Below the pieces are notes generated by a model. That model had not been told where the DNA came from. It ran no database searches and saw nothing but the letters and a program-made list of their open reading frames with translations. Positions 1 through 5,234 of a stretch of 5,688 bases of DNA are shown piece after piece (positions within the stretch are counted from its first letter, which is position 1; each line of letters starts with the position of its first letter). Location: positions 1-5,688 of the forward strand of contig JAZTZK010000223.1 of the NCBI GenBank assembly GCA_045637485.1, given 5' to 3'. The DNA is from UBA2862 sp045637485 (GTDB lineage Bacteria; Bacillota; Clostridia; Christensenellales; Aristaeellaceae). The position numbers and the translations under genes are program-made.

Positions 1-94
1 AGGGGTTAGGTTTTAGGGGTTAGGTTTTAGGGGTTAGGTTTTAGGGGTTAGGTTTTAGGGGTTAGGTTTTAGGGGTTAGGTTTTAGGGGTTAGG
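1..94. repeat. Tandem array of a 14-base unit (two TTAGG-type heptamers)
   Basis: The unit AGGGGTTAGGTTTT begins at 1, 15, 29, 43, 57 and 71 and is followed by a ten-base partial copy at 85-94. All copies are identical. Each unit is two related heptamers (AGGGGTT and AGGTTTT), so the deeper period is seven. The array runs off the left edge, so its true length is unknown. The perfect identity suggests recent expansion or homogenisation by slippage. Heptameric tandem repeats in bacterial intergenic DNA have a precedent in the cyanobacterial STRR repeats, but I do not claim homology with them. The array appears to be the left end of the element described at 95-223. Confidence 0.95.
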
Positions 95-195
95 GAAGGT
101 TGAAATCCTTCGGATTTCTTTTTTCAAAGGATTGCGAAGCGTTGAAACCCCTGTCGTTCCCATAGAATCAGACAAATCCCGGAGGGATTTGCACC
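95..195. repeat. Core of upstream heptad-framed element (copy 1), with three stem-loops
   Basis: This non-coding stretch lies between the left heptad array and its inverted counterpart. It contains a 7-bp stem (102-108 with 112-118, loop TTC), a longer-range 6-bp pairing (TTTCAA 122-127 with TTGAAA 142-147), and an 8-bp stem (173-180 with 184-191, loop GGA). Several short blocks recur in the same order in the fabK-fabG gap: TGAAA, GATTTCTTT, ATTGC[G/A]AAG, and AATCCCG followed by GGGATTT. It has no open reading frame of note. I read it as the body of a small non-autonomous repeat element. It could instead be a transcribed structured RNA or simply the 3' region of an unseen upstream gene. Confidence 0.6.
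102..124 (+). terminator. Possible weak intrinsic terminator inside copy 1
   Basis: The arms GAAATCC (102-108) and GGATTTC (112-118) pair perfectly around a TTC loop and are followed at once by six T residues (119-124). This is the shape of a rho-independent terminator for transcription entering from the left. The stem is short and has only three G-C pairs, so termination may be weak. The corresponding hairpin in the second copy (about 3065-3082) has mismatches and lacks the T run. Confidence 0.35.
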
Positions 196-223
196 ACCCC
201 TAAACCCTAAAAACCTGACCCCT
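196..223. repeat. Degenerate inverted heptad array, right end of copy 1
   Basis: On the minus strand this reads as AGGGGTC, AGGTTTTT, AGGGTTT, AGGGGT, which is the same heptad family as the left array but in opposite orientation and imperfect. Together with 1-94 it gives the region inverted ends. The outer nine bases, CTGACCCCT (215-223), also occur at 3153-3161 in the second gap. Confidence 0.75.
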
Positions 224-262
224 CAAATACTGATTTGTCGCGCTGCGACAAATCAGTATTTG
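224..262. repeat. Perfect 18-bp palindrome with 3-nt loop
   Basis: CAAATACTGATTTGTCGC (224-241) is exactly reverse-complementary to 245-262, with GCT as the loop. It begins directly at the end of the inverted heptads and ends 31 bases before the -35 box. No T run follows on the plus strand, so it is not a classic terminator for rightward transcription. On the minus strand the T run lies well away from the stem. The 8-mer GACAAATC occurs both in this palindrome and in copy 1 at 171-178. It may be a nested palindromic repeat, a protein-binding site, or an RNA hairpin ending an upstream transcript. Confidence 0.9.
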
Positions 263-293
263 CTTTCCCTGTCACATTTCCCACACAATTTAC

Positions 294-321
294 TTGACAA
301 TTTCCCCGTGCTGTATAAAAT
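294..321 (+). promoter_or_regulatory. Sigma-A-type promoter of the fab operon
   Basis: A perfect -35 box TTGACA (294-299) is followed after 16 bases by TAAAAT (316-321), which matches TATAAT at five of six positions. An alternative -10, TATAAA at 314-319, would leave only a 14-base spacer and is less likely. The predicted transcript start is near 328, giving a leader of about 54 bases before the regulator gene. The local sequence is A+T-rich, unlike the genes that follow. No other convincing promoter is seen, so all seven genes may be driven from here. Confidence 0.75.
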
Positions 322-339
322 TAGGTTGTCTAACTAATT
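319..339. promoter_or_regulatory. Candidate repressor operator overlapping the -10 box
   Basis: This is an inverted repeat centred on T329, with outer arms AATTAG (319-324) and CTAATT (334-339). Eight of ten symmetric pairs match. It overlaps the end of the -10 box and the predicted transcript start, so a bound protein should block RNA polymerase. The first gene of the operon encodes a MarR-family protein, the obvious candidate to bind here and autoregulate, as FabT does in streptococci. The TTAG-N9-CTAA frame also resembles the operator of FapR, a malonyl-CoA-responsive regulator of Bacillota, so FapR is an alternative binder. Which protein binds is inference. Confidence 0.55.
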
Positions 340-381
340 AACTTCGGCTGCGGATGGTCGCTTGCGAGGGGAGGGCGGCGT

Positions 382-840
382 ATGGACGCGCTGGGCAACG
401 AGCTGAATCGGCTGCTGGTGGGCACCTATCGCGCCGCGGGCAAGATCGAGCAGATCATGCTGGACGACCTCTCCGGCGGCAGGCTGAGCCTGTCGGAGAT
501 GCGTCTGATCGAATGCGTGGGCAGCGGCAGGCGGCGAGGCCGTACTGTCACCGAGATCTCCCAGGAGCTGGACATCACCCTGCCCTCGGTCACGGCGACG
601 GTCAAGCGGCTGGCGACCAAGGGCTACCTGATCAAGCAGAAGGGCCCGGAGGACGGCCGCCAGGTGATCATCCGACTGACGGACGCCGGCTTTCAGGCCT
701 ACGTGGGCTACCTGTTCGCCCAGCGCAATATGATCAACGCCGTGAGGGGCAGCATCCCCGTCGAGGATGTGGGCGTGCTGTTGCGCTCGCTGAAGGCCCT
801 GAACGGCTTCTTCAGCGGGAAGATGGAGGAATTGAAATAG
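382..840 (+). CDS. fabT: MarR-family transcriptional regulator, FabT-like
   Basis: The 152-residue product is a winged helix-turn-helix protein of usual MarR length. The DNA-binding part spans about residues 55-99: helix TVTEISQELD, a recognition helix beginning TLPSVTATVKRLATKG, then a wing containing EDGRQVIIRLTDAG. The flanking helical segments (about 1-45 and 104-150) would form the dimer interface. The ATG is preceded by GGGGAGGG ending six bases upstream. In streptococci a MarR protein at the head of the fab cluster, FabT, represses the fab genes and binds better in the presence of long-chain acyl-ACP. The same position here, followed by fabH after 20 bases, suggests the same job. The family call is firm. 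The FabT assignment rests on context, and the effector is unknown for this protein. Confidence 0.85.
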   Translation: MDALGNELNRLLVGTYRAAGKIEQIMLDDLSGGRLSLSEMRLIECVGSGRRRGRTVTEISQELDITLPSVTATVKRLATKGYLIKQKGPEDGRQVIIRLTDAGFQAYVGYLFAQRNMINAVRGSIPVEDVGVLLRSLKALNGFFSGKMEELK

Positions 841-846
841 CTGTTT

Positions 847-853
847 AGGAGGT
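847..853 (+). promoter_or_regulatory. Ribosome binding site fixing the TTG start of fabH
   Basis: AGGAGGT ends seven bases before the TTG at 861. It is a near-perfect Shine-Dalgarno match and supports a non-ATG start here. Starting at this TTG gives the expected FabH N-terminus (RILGTGSALPKKVVTN). Confidence 0.85.
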
Positions 854-860
854 CATTCCC

Positions 861-1808
861 TTGAGAATACTCGGTACCGGCAGCGCCCTGCCGAAGAAGG
901 TGGTCACCAACGACGACCTGGCCGGGTTCCTGGATACCAACGACGAATGGATATCCACCCGCACCGGCATACGCGAGCGCCGGGTGCTGTCGGTTGAGAC
1001 GCTTCAATCCCTGGCCGAGGACGCCGGCAGGGCCGCCCTGGAGAGCGCCGGGGTCGCGCCGGAGGACATCGACTGTGTGCTGGTCAGCACCGTCCAGGCG
1101 GAGACCATGAGCCCCGCCCTGGCCTGCGACATCCAGCCGGCCCTGGGCCTGAGGTGCATGGGCATGGACGTAAACGGCGGCTGCACCGGCTTTATCGCCG
1201 CGCTGGCCCTGGCCGAGGGCCTGATCGCCTCCGGCCGCGCCCGCAGGCTGCTGGTGCTCAGCGCCGAGGCTCTCAGCCGCTTTGCCGACTGGACCGACCG
1301 CAGCACCTGCGTGCTGTTCGGTGACGCCGCCGGGGGCGTGGTGGTGGGCGAGGGCGAGGGCGTCGAGGATATCCGCTTCGACAGCGAGCCTCGCCACGAG
1401 GTGCTCTGCGCCCACACCCCCCCGGGCAACAGCCCCTTCGCCGTCGACCCGGCCCCGGCCCAGTTTTTGAAGATGCAGGGCCAGGAGGTCTACAAGTTTG
1501 CGGTGTCCCACGCCTTTCGGGATATCCGCCGGATGCTCCAGGACCACGGGCTCACGCCGGAGGACGTGGACTTCTACGCGCTGCACCAGGCCAACATGCG
1601 CATCCTCGAGGCCGTTCGCGCCCGGCTGAAGGTGGATGACGGCCGCTTCCCCCACAACATCGAGCGCACGGGCAACACCTCGTCGGCCACCATACCGGTG
1701 CTGCTGGACGAGTTGAACCGCGCCGGCAGGCTGAAGCCCGGCTGTCGCCTGATCCTGAACGCCTTCGGCGCGGGACTGTGCACGGCCACGGCGCTGGTGC
1801 GGTGGTAA
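861..1808 (+). CDS. fabH: Beta-ketoacyl-ACP synthase III (FabH)
   Basis: FabH carries out the first condensation of FAS II, joining an acyl-CoA primer to malonyl-ACP to give a beta-ketoacyl-ACP. It is a cytosolic thiolase-fold enzyme. The 315-residue length is normal. The Cys-His-Asn catalytic set is visible: Cys108 in NGGCTGF, His242 in ALHQANMRI and Asn272 in RTGNTSSATIP. The N-terminal IGTGS-like motif appears as ILGTGSALP, and DEWISTRTGIRERR (about 28-41) is the usual CoA-binding region. The glycine-rich C-terminus is AFGAGLCTATALVRW, a slight variant of the common GFGGGLTWG. The start codon is TTG. It lies 20 bases after the regulator gene and 35 before acpP. Primer preference (acetyl-CoA or branched) cannot be read from the sequence by eye. 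Confidence 0.97.
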   Translation: MRILGTGSALPKKVVTNDDLAGFLDTNDEWISTRTGIRERRVLSVETLQSLAEDAGRAALESAGVAPEDIDCVLVSTVQAETMSPALACDIQPALGLRCMGMDVNGGCTGFIAALALAEGLIASGRARRLLVLSAEALSRFADWTDRSTCVLFGDAAGGVVVGEGEGVEDIRFDSEPRHEVLCAHTPPGNSPFAVDPAPAQFLKMQGQEVYKFAVSHAFRDIRRMLQDHGLTPEDVDFYALHQANMRILEAVRARLKVDDGRFPHNIERTGNTSSATIPVLLDELNRAGRLKPGCRLILNAFGAGLCTATALVRW

Positions 1809-1843
1809 ACAACCAACGACCACAATAACAGGAGGAAAGAATC

Positions 1844-2074
1844 ATGAACGAAATCTACCAGAAGATCGTCGACATCATCGTGGACGCCAAGGGCATCGAT
1901 CCCGACACCATTCACTACAGCAGCACCTTCCAGGAGCTGGGTGTGGATTCCCTGGACATCGCCGAGATGTCCATGACCCTCGAGGACGAATTCGGAATCA
2001 CCATCGAGCTGGAAGAGGGCGTCAACACCGTGGAGGACCTGGTAAACCTGATCATGAAGAGGATGAAGGCGTAA
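1844..2074 (+). CDS. acpP: Acyl carrier protein
   Basis: This 76-residue acidic protein has the size and four-helix pattern of AcpP. Ser36 in the GVDSLDIAEM motif is the attachment point for 4'-phosphopantetheine, added by a holo-ACP synthase that is not in this window. The acyl chain rides on this arm between the FAS II enzymes. Helix II runs from about Ser36, and the acidic stretch LEDEFGITIELEEG (about 46-59) is the usual partner-binding face. GGAGG at 1831-1835 precedes the ATG by eight bases. Its stop codon overlaps the fabK start (TAATG). Placement inside the fab operon argues for fatty-acid synthesis rather than a polyketide or lipoteichoic carrier role. Confidence 0.97.
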   Translation: MNEIYQKIVDIIVDAKGIDPDTIHYSSTFQELGVDSLDIAEMSMTLEDEFGITIELEEGVNTVEDLVNLIMKRMKA

Positions 2075-3021
2075 TGCTTCGTTCGAGGGTCTGCGAGGCC
2101 ATAGGCATACGCTTCCCGATCTTCCAGGGCGGCATGGCCTGGGTCTCCGACGGCAGGCTGGCGGCGGCGGTTTCCAACGCCGGCGGGCTGGGCATCATAT
2201 CGGCCATGAACGCCGATGAGAGCTACGTTCGCGACCAGATCCGCCTGTGCCGGGCGCTGACCGACGCGCCCTTCGGCGTGAACATCATGCTGATGAGCCC
2301 CCATGTCCAGGCCGTGGCGAAGCTGGTCGCGGAGGAGAAGGTGCCGGTGGTCACCACCGGCGCCGGCCTGCCCGGCAAGTACATGCCCGACTGGATCGAG
2401 GCCGGCATCAAGGTGGTGCCCGTGGTGCCCTCCGTGGCCATCGCCCGCAGGGTGGAGCGCGGCGGCGCCACCGCCGTGATCGCCGAGGGCACCGAGTCCG
2501 GCGGACACGTGGGCGAGCTGACCACCATGGCCCTGGTGCCCCAGGTGGTGGACGCGGTGAAGATCCCCGTGCTGGCCGCCGGCGGCATCGCCGACGGGCG
2601 GGGCATGGCCGCGGCGTTCATGCTGGGCGCCGAGGGCGTGCAGTGCGGCACGCGGTTCCTGTCTGCCTACGAGTGCGGCATCCATGCCAACTACAAGCAG
2701 AAGGTGCTGGCGGCCCGGGACATCGACACCCAGGTCACCGGCCGCAGGCTGGGCCACCCGGTCCGCGCCCTGCGCAACCCCTTCGTCAACCGGTTCGCCG
2801 AGCTGGAGCGCGACCCCTCCGTCTCCGATGAGGAGCTGAGCGCCTTCGGCACCGGCGCGGTCCGCAAGGCCGCCGTGGACGGCAACCTCAAGGAGGGCAG
2901 CTTCCTCGCCGGGCAGATCGCCGCCCTGGTCAAAAGGGAGCAGAGCGCGAGGGAGATCGTCGAGGAGATGATGGCCGAGTGCGAAGCGCTGCTGGGCAAA
3001 GCGGGAGAGAGAGTAGAATAA
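2074..3021 (+). CDS. fabK: FMN-dependent enoyl-ACP reductase II (FabK)
   Basis: FabK reduces trans-2-enoyl-ACP to acyl-ACP, the last step of each elongation cycle, using a flavin (FMN) and a nicotinamide cofactor. The 315-residue length is typical. The TIM-barrel of the nitronate monooxygenase/FabK family is recognisable from PIFQGGMAWVSDGRLA near the N-terminus, AGGLGIIS, PVVTTGAGLP, EGTESGGHVG (about 138-147) and LAAGGIADGRGMAAAF with GAEGVQCGTRF (about 167-195), the phosphate-binding part. His145 in SGGHVG corresponds to the catalytically important His144 of streptococcal FabK. The ATG shares one base with the acpP stop, suggesting translational coupling; AGAGG and GAAGG sequences lie just upstream. 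A nitronate monooxygenase is the main alternative, but the operon context favours FabK strongly. FabK enzymes are insensitive to triclosan. Confidence 0.95.
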   Translation: MLRSRVCEAIGIRFPIFQGGMAWVSDGRLAAAVSNAGGLGIISAMNADESYVRDQIRLCRALTDAPFGVNIMLMSPHVQAVAKLVAEEKVPVVTTGAGLPGKYMPDWIEAGIKVVPVVPSVAIARRVERGGATAVIAEGTESGGHVGELTTMALVPQVVDAVKIPVLAAGGIADGRGMAAAFMLGAEGVQCGTRFLSAYECGIHANYKQKVLAARDIDTQVTGRRLGHPVRALRNPFVNRFAELERDPSVSDEELSAFGTGAVRKAAVDGNLKEGSFLAGQIAALVKREQSAREIVEEMMAECEALLGKAGERVE

Positions 3022-3204
3022 TTAGGTATGAGGAATTAGGAATTAGGAATTAGGAATGGATGATGAAACCCATGCCGATTTCTTTGATTGAGTATTGCAA
3101 AGACTATTACACATTCAATCGAGCAATCCCGTCTGGGATTTACGACGCGAAGCTGACCCCTTGGCGATCTACATTTCTCATTCCTCATTCCTCATTGACT
3201 AAAA
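3022..3204. repeat. Heptad-framed repeat element (copy 2) in the fabK-fabG gap
   Basis: The gap between fabK and fabG holds no gene. At the left, AGGAATT is repeated at 3031, 3038, 3045 and 3052 (the last copy ends GGAATG). At the right, CTCATTC-type heptads (3177-3195) read on the minus strand as AATGAGG repeats. The block ATGAGGAAT occurs at 3028-3036 and in inverted orientation at 3187-3195, so the ends form imperfect inverted repeats of about 27-30 bp. The middle has a 6-bp stem (AATCCC 3125-3130 with GGGATT 3135-3140) and a longer-range pairing (GATTGA 3086-3091 with TCAATC 3115-3120). Short blocks match copy 1 in the same order. It begins directly after the fabK stop codon. I interpret it as a MITE-like or other palindromic intergenic repeat; its mobility is not shown. 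Confidence 0.7.
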
Positions 3205-3222
3205 CGATCAGCGGAGGTTTTT

Positions 3223-3966
3223 ATGCTGAATGGTAAAGTGGCCCTCGTCACCGGCGGAGCGCGGGGGATTGGCCGAGCCATCGCGCTGAAGCTGGCGTCC
3301 GAGGGCGCTGACATCGCGATACTGGACGCAGGCAGCCTGGAGCTGTCCGAGCAGACCGCCGGGGAGATCCGTGGGCTGGGCGTGAGGGCCTTCGCCGCCC
3401 GCTGCGACATCACCGACTACGACCAGGTCACCGAGGCTGTGGCCCGGGTGAAGGAAGTCCTGGGCGGCGTGGACATACTGGTGAACAACGCGGGCATCAC
3501 CCGGGACAAGCTGGCGCTGCGCATGTCCCCTGAGGACTTCGATGCCGTGCTGTCCGTGAACCTGAAGGGCACCTTCCTGATGATCAAGGCCCTGTACGCC
3601 GACTTCATGCGCAAGCGCTCGGGCCGCATCATCAATATCGCCTCCATATCGGGCCTGATGGGCAACGCGGGCCAGGCGAACTACTCCGCCTCCAAGGCGG
3701 GCGTGGTGGGCCTGACCAAGACCATCGCCCGGGAGCTGGCCAGCCGCAACGTGACCTGCAACGCCATCGCCCCCGGCTTCATCGAGACGCCGATGACGGC
3801 GAGCATGAACCAGAGCGCCCTGGAGGAGGCCTGCAAGGCCATCCCGCTGCGCCGCATGGGCAAGCCCGAGGATGTGGCCGAGGCGGCGGCGTTCCTGGCC
3901 GGTGACGGCGCGGGCTACATCACAGGCTCCGTCATCAATGTGGACGGCGGCTTCTTTATGCGATAA
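3223..3966 (+). CDS. fabG: 3-oxoacyl-ACP reductase (FabG)
   Basis: FabG reduces beta-ketoacyl-ACP to beta-hydroxyacyl-ACP in each cycle. The 247-residue product is a classical short-chain dehydrogenase. The cofactor motif is TGGARGIG (10-17), NNAG lies at 88-91, and the catalytic residues are Asn113, Ser141, Tyr154 and Lys158 (QANYSASKAG). The C-terminus GYITGSVINVDGGFFMR is typical of FabG. GGAGG at 3213-3217 sits five bases before the ATG. It follows a 201-base gap after fabK and precedes fabF by 22 bases. An oddity is Asp35 at the end of the second beta strand (IAILDAG), a position that often marks NAD preference in this superfamily, whereas Arg14 in the glycine motif is more usual for NADP. 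Cofactor use is therefore open. Confidence 0.96.
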   Translation: MLNGKVALVTGGARGIGRAIALKLASEGADIAILDAGSLELSEQTAGEIRGLGVRAFAARCDITDYDQVTEAVARVKEVLGGVDILVNNAGITRDKLALRMSPEDFDAVLSVNLKGTFLMIKALYADFMRKRSGRIINIASISGLMGNAGQANYSASKAGVVGLTKTIARELASRNVTCNAIAPGFIETPMTASMNQSALEEACKAIPLRRMGKPEDVAEAAAFLAGDGAGYITGSVINVDGGFFMR

Positions 3967-3976
3967 ATACGCCACG

Positions 3977-3982
3977 AGAGGG
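3977..3982 (+). promoter_or_regulatory. Ribosome binding site fixing the fabF start
   Basis: AGAGGG ends six bases before the ATG at 3989. It supports that start over the upstream in-frame ATG at 3872, which lies inside fabG and would add 39 residues with no resemblance to the FabF N-terminus. Confidence 0.75.
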
Positions 3983-3988
3983 CATCCT

Positions 3989-5218
3989 ATGAAACGTGTA
4001 GTTATGACCGGCATCGGCGTCATCACACCGGTGGGCAACGATGCGAACACCTTTTTCGACAGCCTGACCAGGGGCGTGTGCGGCGTCGGGCCGATCACCC
4101 GCTTCGACACCACCGGCTACAGGGCGACGCTGGCCGCCGAGGTGAAGGCCTTCGACCCAGAGGCGGTGGGCATCGACCGGTCCCAGGCCAAGCGCACCGA
4201 CCTGTTTGCCCAGTACGCCATGGCGGCGGCGCTGCAGGCCGTGGCCGACAGCGGCATCGAGGGCAAGGTGGCCCCGGAGCGCTTCGGCGTGTACGTGGGC
4301 AGCGGCATCGGCGGCATGCAGACCTTCGTGCAGGAGACCGAAAAGCTGTTGAACCGCGGCCCCGCCAGGGTGTCCCCGTTCTTCGTGCCGATGATGATAG
4401 GCAACATGGCGGCGGGCAATATCGCCATACACTTCAACGCCCAGGGGCCCTGCCTGCCCGTGGTGACGGCCTGCGCCACCAGCAGTCATGCCATCGGCGA
4501 GGCGTTCCGGGCCATCAGGTACGGCCACGCCGACGCCATTATCGCCGGCGGCGCGGAGGCGACCATCGTCCCCCTGGCGGTGGCGGGCTTTTCCAACATG
4601 AAGGCCCTCAGCGAGAGCGAGGACCCCAACGCCGCCTCCCTGCCCTTTGATGCCCGCCGCAGCGGCTTTGTGATGGGCGAGGGCGCGGGCATTGCGGTGC
4701 TGGAGGCGTATGAGCACGCCATGGCCCGCGGCGCGAGGATCTACGCCGAGGTCTGCGGCTACGGCAACACCTGTGACGCATACCACATCACCGCCCCCCA
4801 ACCCGAGGCCGTGGGCGCGGCCAACGCCATCCGGCTGGCGCTGGAGGAGGCGAACTGGCGAGGTGAGAAGCTGTACATCAACGCCCACGGCACCGGCACG
4901 CCGATGAACGACAAGGTGGAGACCCTGGCCATCAGGAAGGCCCTGGGGGAGGAGGCCGCCCGCGGGGCGCTGATCAGCTCCACCAAGTCCATGACCGGCC
5001 ACATGCTGGGCGCCGCCGGTGCGGTGGAGGCCATCACCTGCGCCCTGGCGCTGAAAAACGGCGTCGTGCCGCCCACCATCCACCTGGACGTGCCCGATCC
5101 CGAGTGCGACCTGAACTACGTGCCGAATGTGGCCGTTAAGGCCGACGTCGAAGCGGCGCTTTCGTCGTCGCTGGGATTCGGCGGACACAACGCGGTGCTG
5201 GCGCTGCGCAAGTGCTGA
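3989..5218 (+). CDS. fabF: Beta-ketoacyl-ACP synthase II (FabF)
   Basis: FabF condenses acyl-ACP with malonyl-ACP to elongate the chain by two carbons. The 409-residue length is normal. The protein begins MKRVVMTGIGVITPVGND, the standard FabF start. The catalytic Cys162 lies in VTACATSSHAIGEAFR, and the two histidines are His300 (NAHGTGTP) and His338 (STKSMTGHMLGAAG), with Lys333 nearby. The C-terminal LSSSLGFGGHNAVLALRK is typical. The Cys-His-His set separates it from FabH (Cys-His-Asn). Distinguishing it from FabB is less certain by eye, but length, sequence style and operon position favour FabF. It starts 22 bases after fabG and ends 16 before fabZ. In many Bacillota operons accB would come next; here it does not. 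Confidence 0.96.
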   Translation: MKRVVMTGIGVITPVGNDANTFFDSLTRGVCGVGPITRFDTTGYRATLAAEVKAFDPEAVGIDRSQAKRTDLFAQYAMAAALQAVADSGIEGKVAPERFGVYVGSGIGGMQTFVQETEKLLNRGPARVSPFFVPMMIGNMAAGNIAIHFNAQGPCLPVVTACATSSHAIGEAFRAIRYGHADAIIAGGAEATIVPLAVAGFSNMKALSESEDPNAASLPFDARRSGFVMGEGAGIAVLEAYEHAMARGARIYAEVCGYGNTCDAYHITAPQPEAVGAANAIRLALEEANWRGEKLYINAHGTGTPMNDKVETLAIRKALGEEAARGALISSTKSMTGHMLGAAGAVEAITCALALKNGVVPPTIHLDVPDPECDLNYVPNVAVKADVEAALSSSLGFGGHNAVLALRKC

Positions 5219-5220
5219 AC

Positions 5221-5225
5221 GGAGG
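5221..5225 (+). promoter_or_regulatory. Ribosome binding site fixing the fabZ start
   Basis: GGAGG lies nine bases before the ATG at 5235, immediately after the fabF stop. It supports this start over the in-frame ATG at 5127, which lies inside fabF and would add 36 arginine-rich residues unlike FabZ. Confidence 0.75.
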
Positions 5226-5234
5226 AAAACGAAC

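Noticed and set aside
1..94. Eukaryotic telomere
   Set aside because: The unit is 14 bases and not a uniform telomeric hexamer or heptamer, and it leads straight into an unmistakably bacterial operon with a related intergenic repeat 3 kb away.
1..223. CRISPR array
   Set aside because: The repeats are directly contiguous and identical with no unique spacers.
354..848. Alternative-frame open reading frame overlapping the regulator gene
   Set aside because: It is shifted relative to the MarR gene, has no recognisable domain, and its start lacks a ribosome site, while the MarR frame has both.
708..1823. Long minus-strand open frame of 371 codons opposite fabH
   Set aside because: Same reason: low-complexity translation, no known motif, and fully antisense to an intact fabH.
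3084..3110. Internal promoter for fabG-fabF-fabZ in the fabK-fabG gap
   Set aside because: TTGATT and TATTAC each match the consensus at only four of six positions with a 15-base spacer. This is too weak to call, and the boxes fall inside the repeat core.
3022..3222. Remnant of fabD
   Set aside because: No open frame or FabD-like motif is seen in any frame, and the sequence is accounted for by heptads and the shared repeat core.
3872..3988. N-terminal extension of FabF from the ATG at 3872
   Set aside because: The extra 39 residues are an out-of-frame reading of the fabG end. A ribosome site directly precedes the ATG at 3989, which gives the canonical FabF N-terminus.
5127..5234. N-terminal extension of FabZ from the ATG at 5127
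   Set aside because: The extra 36 residues are an alternative frame of fabF, and GGAGG at 5221-5225 supports the start at 5235.
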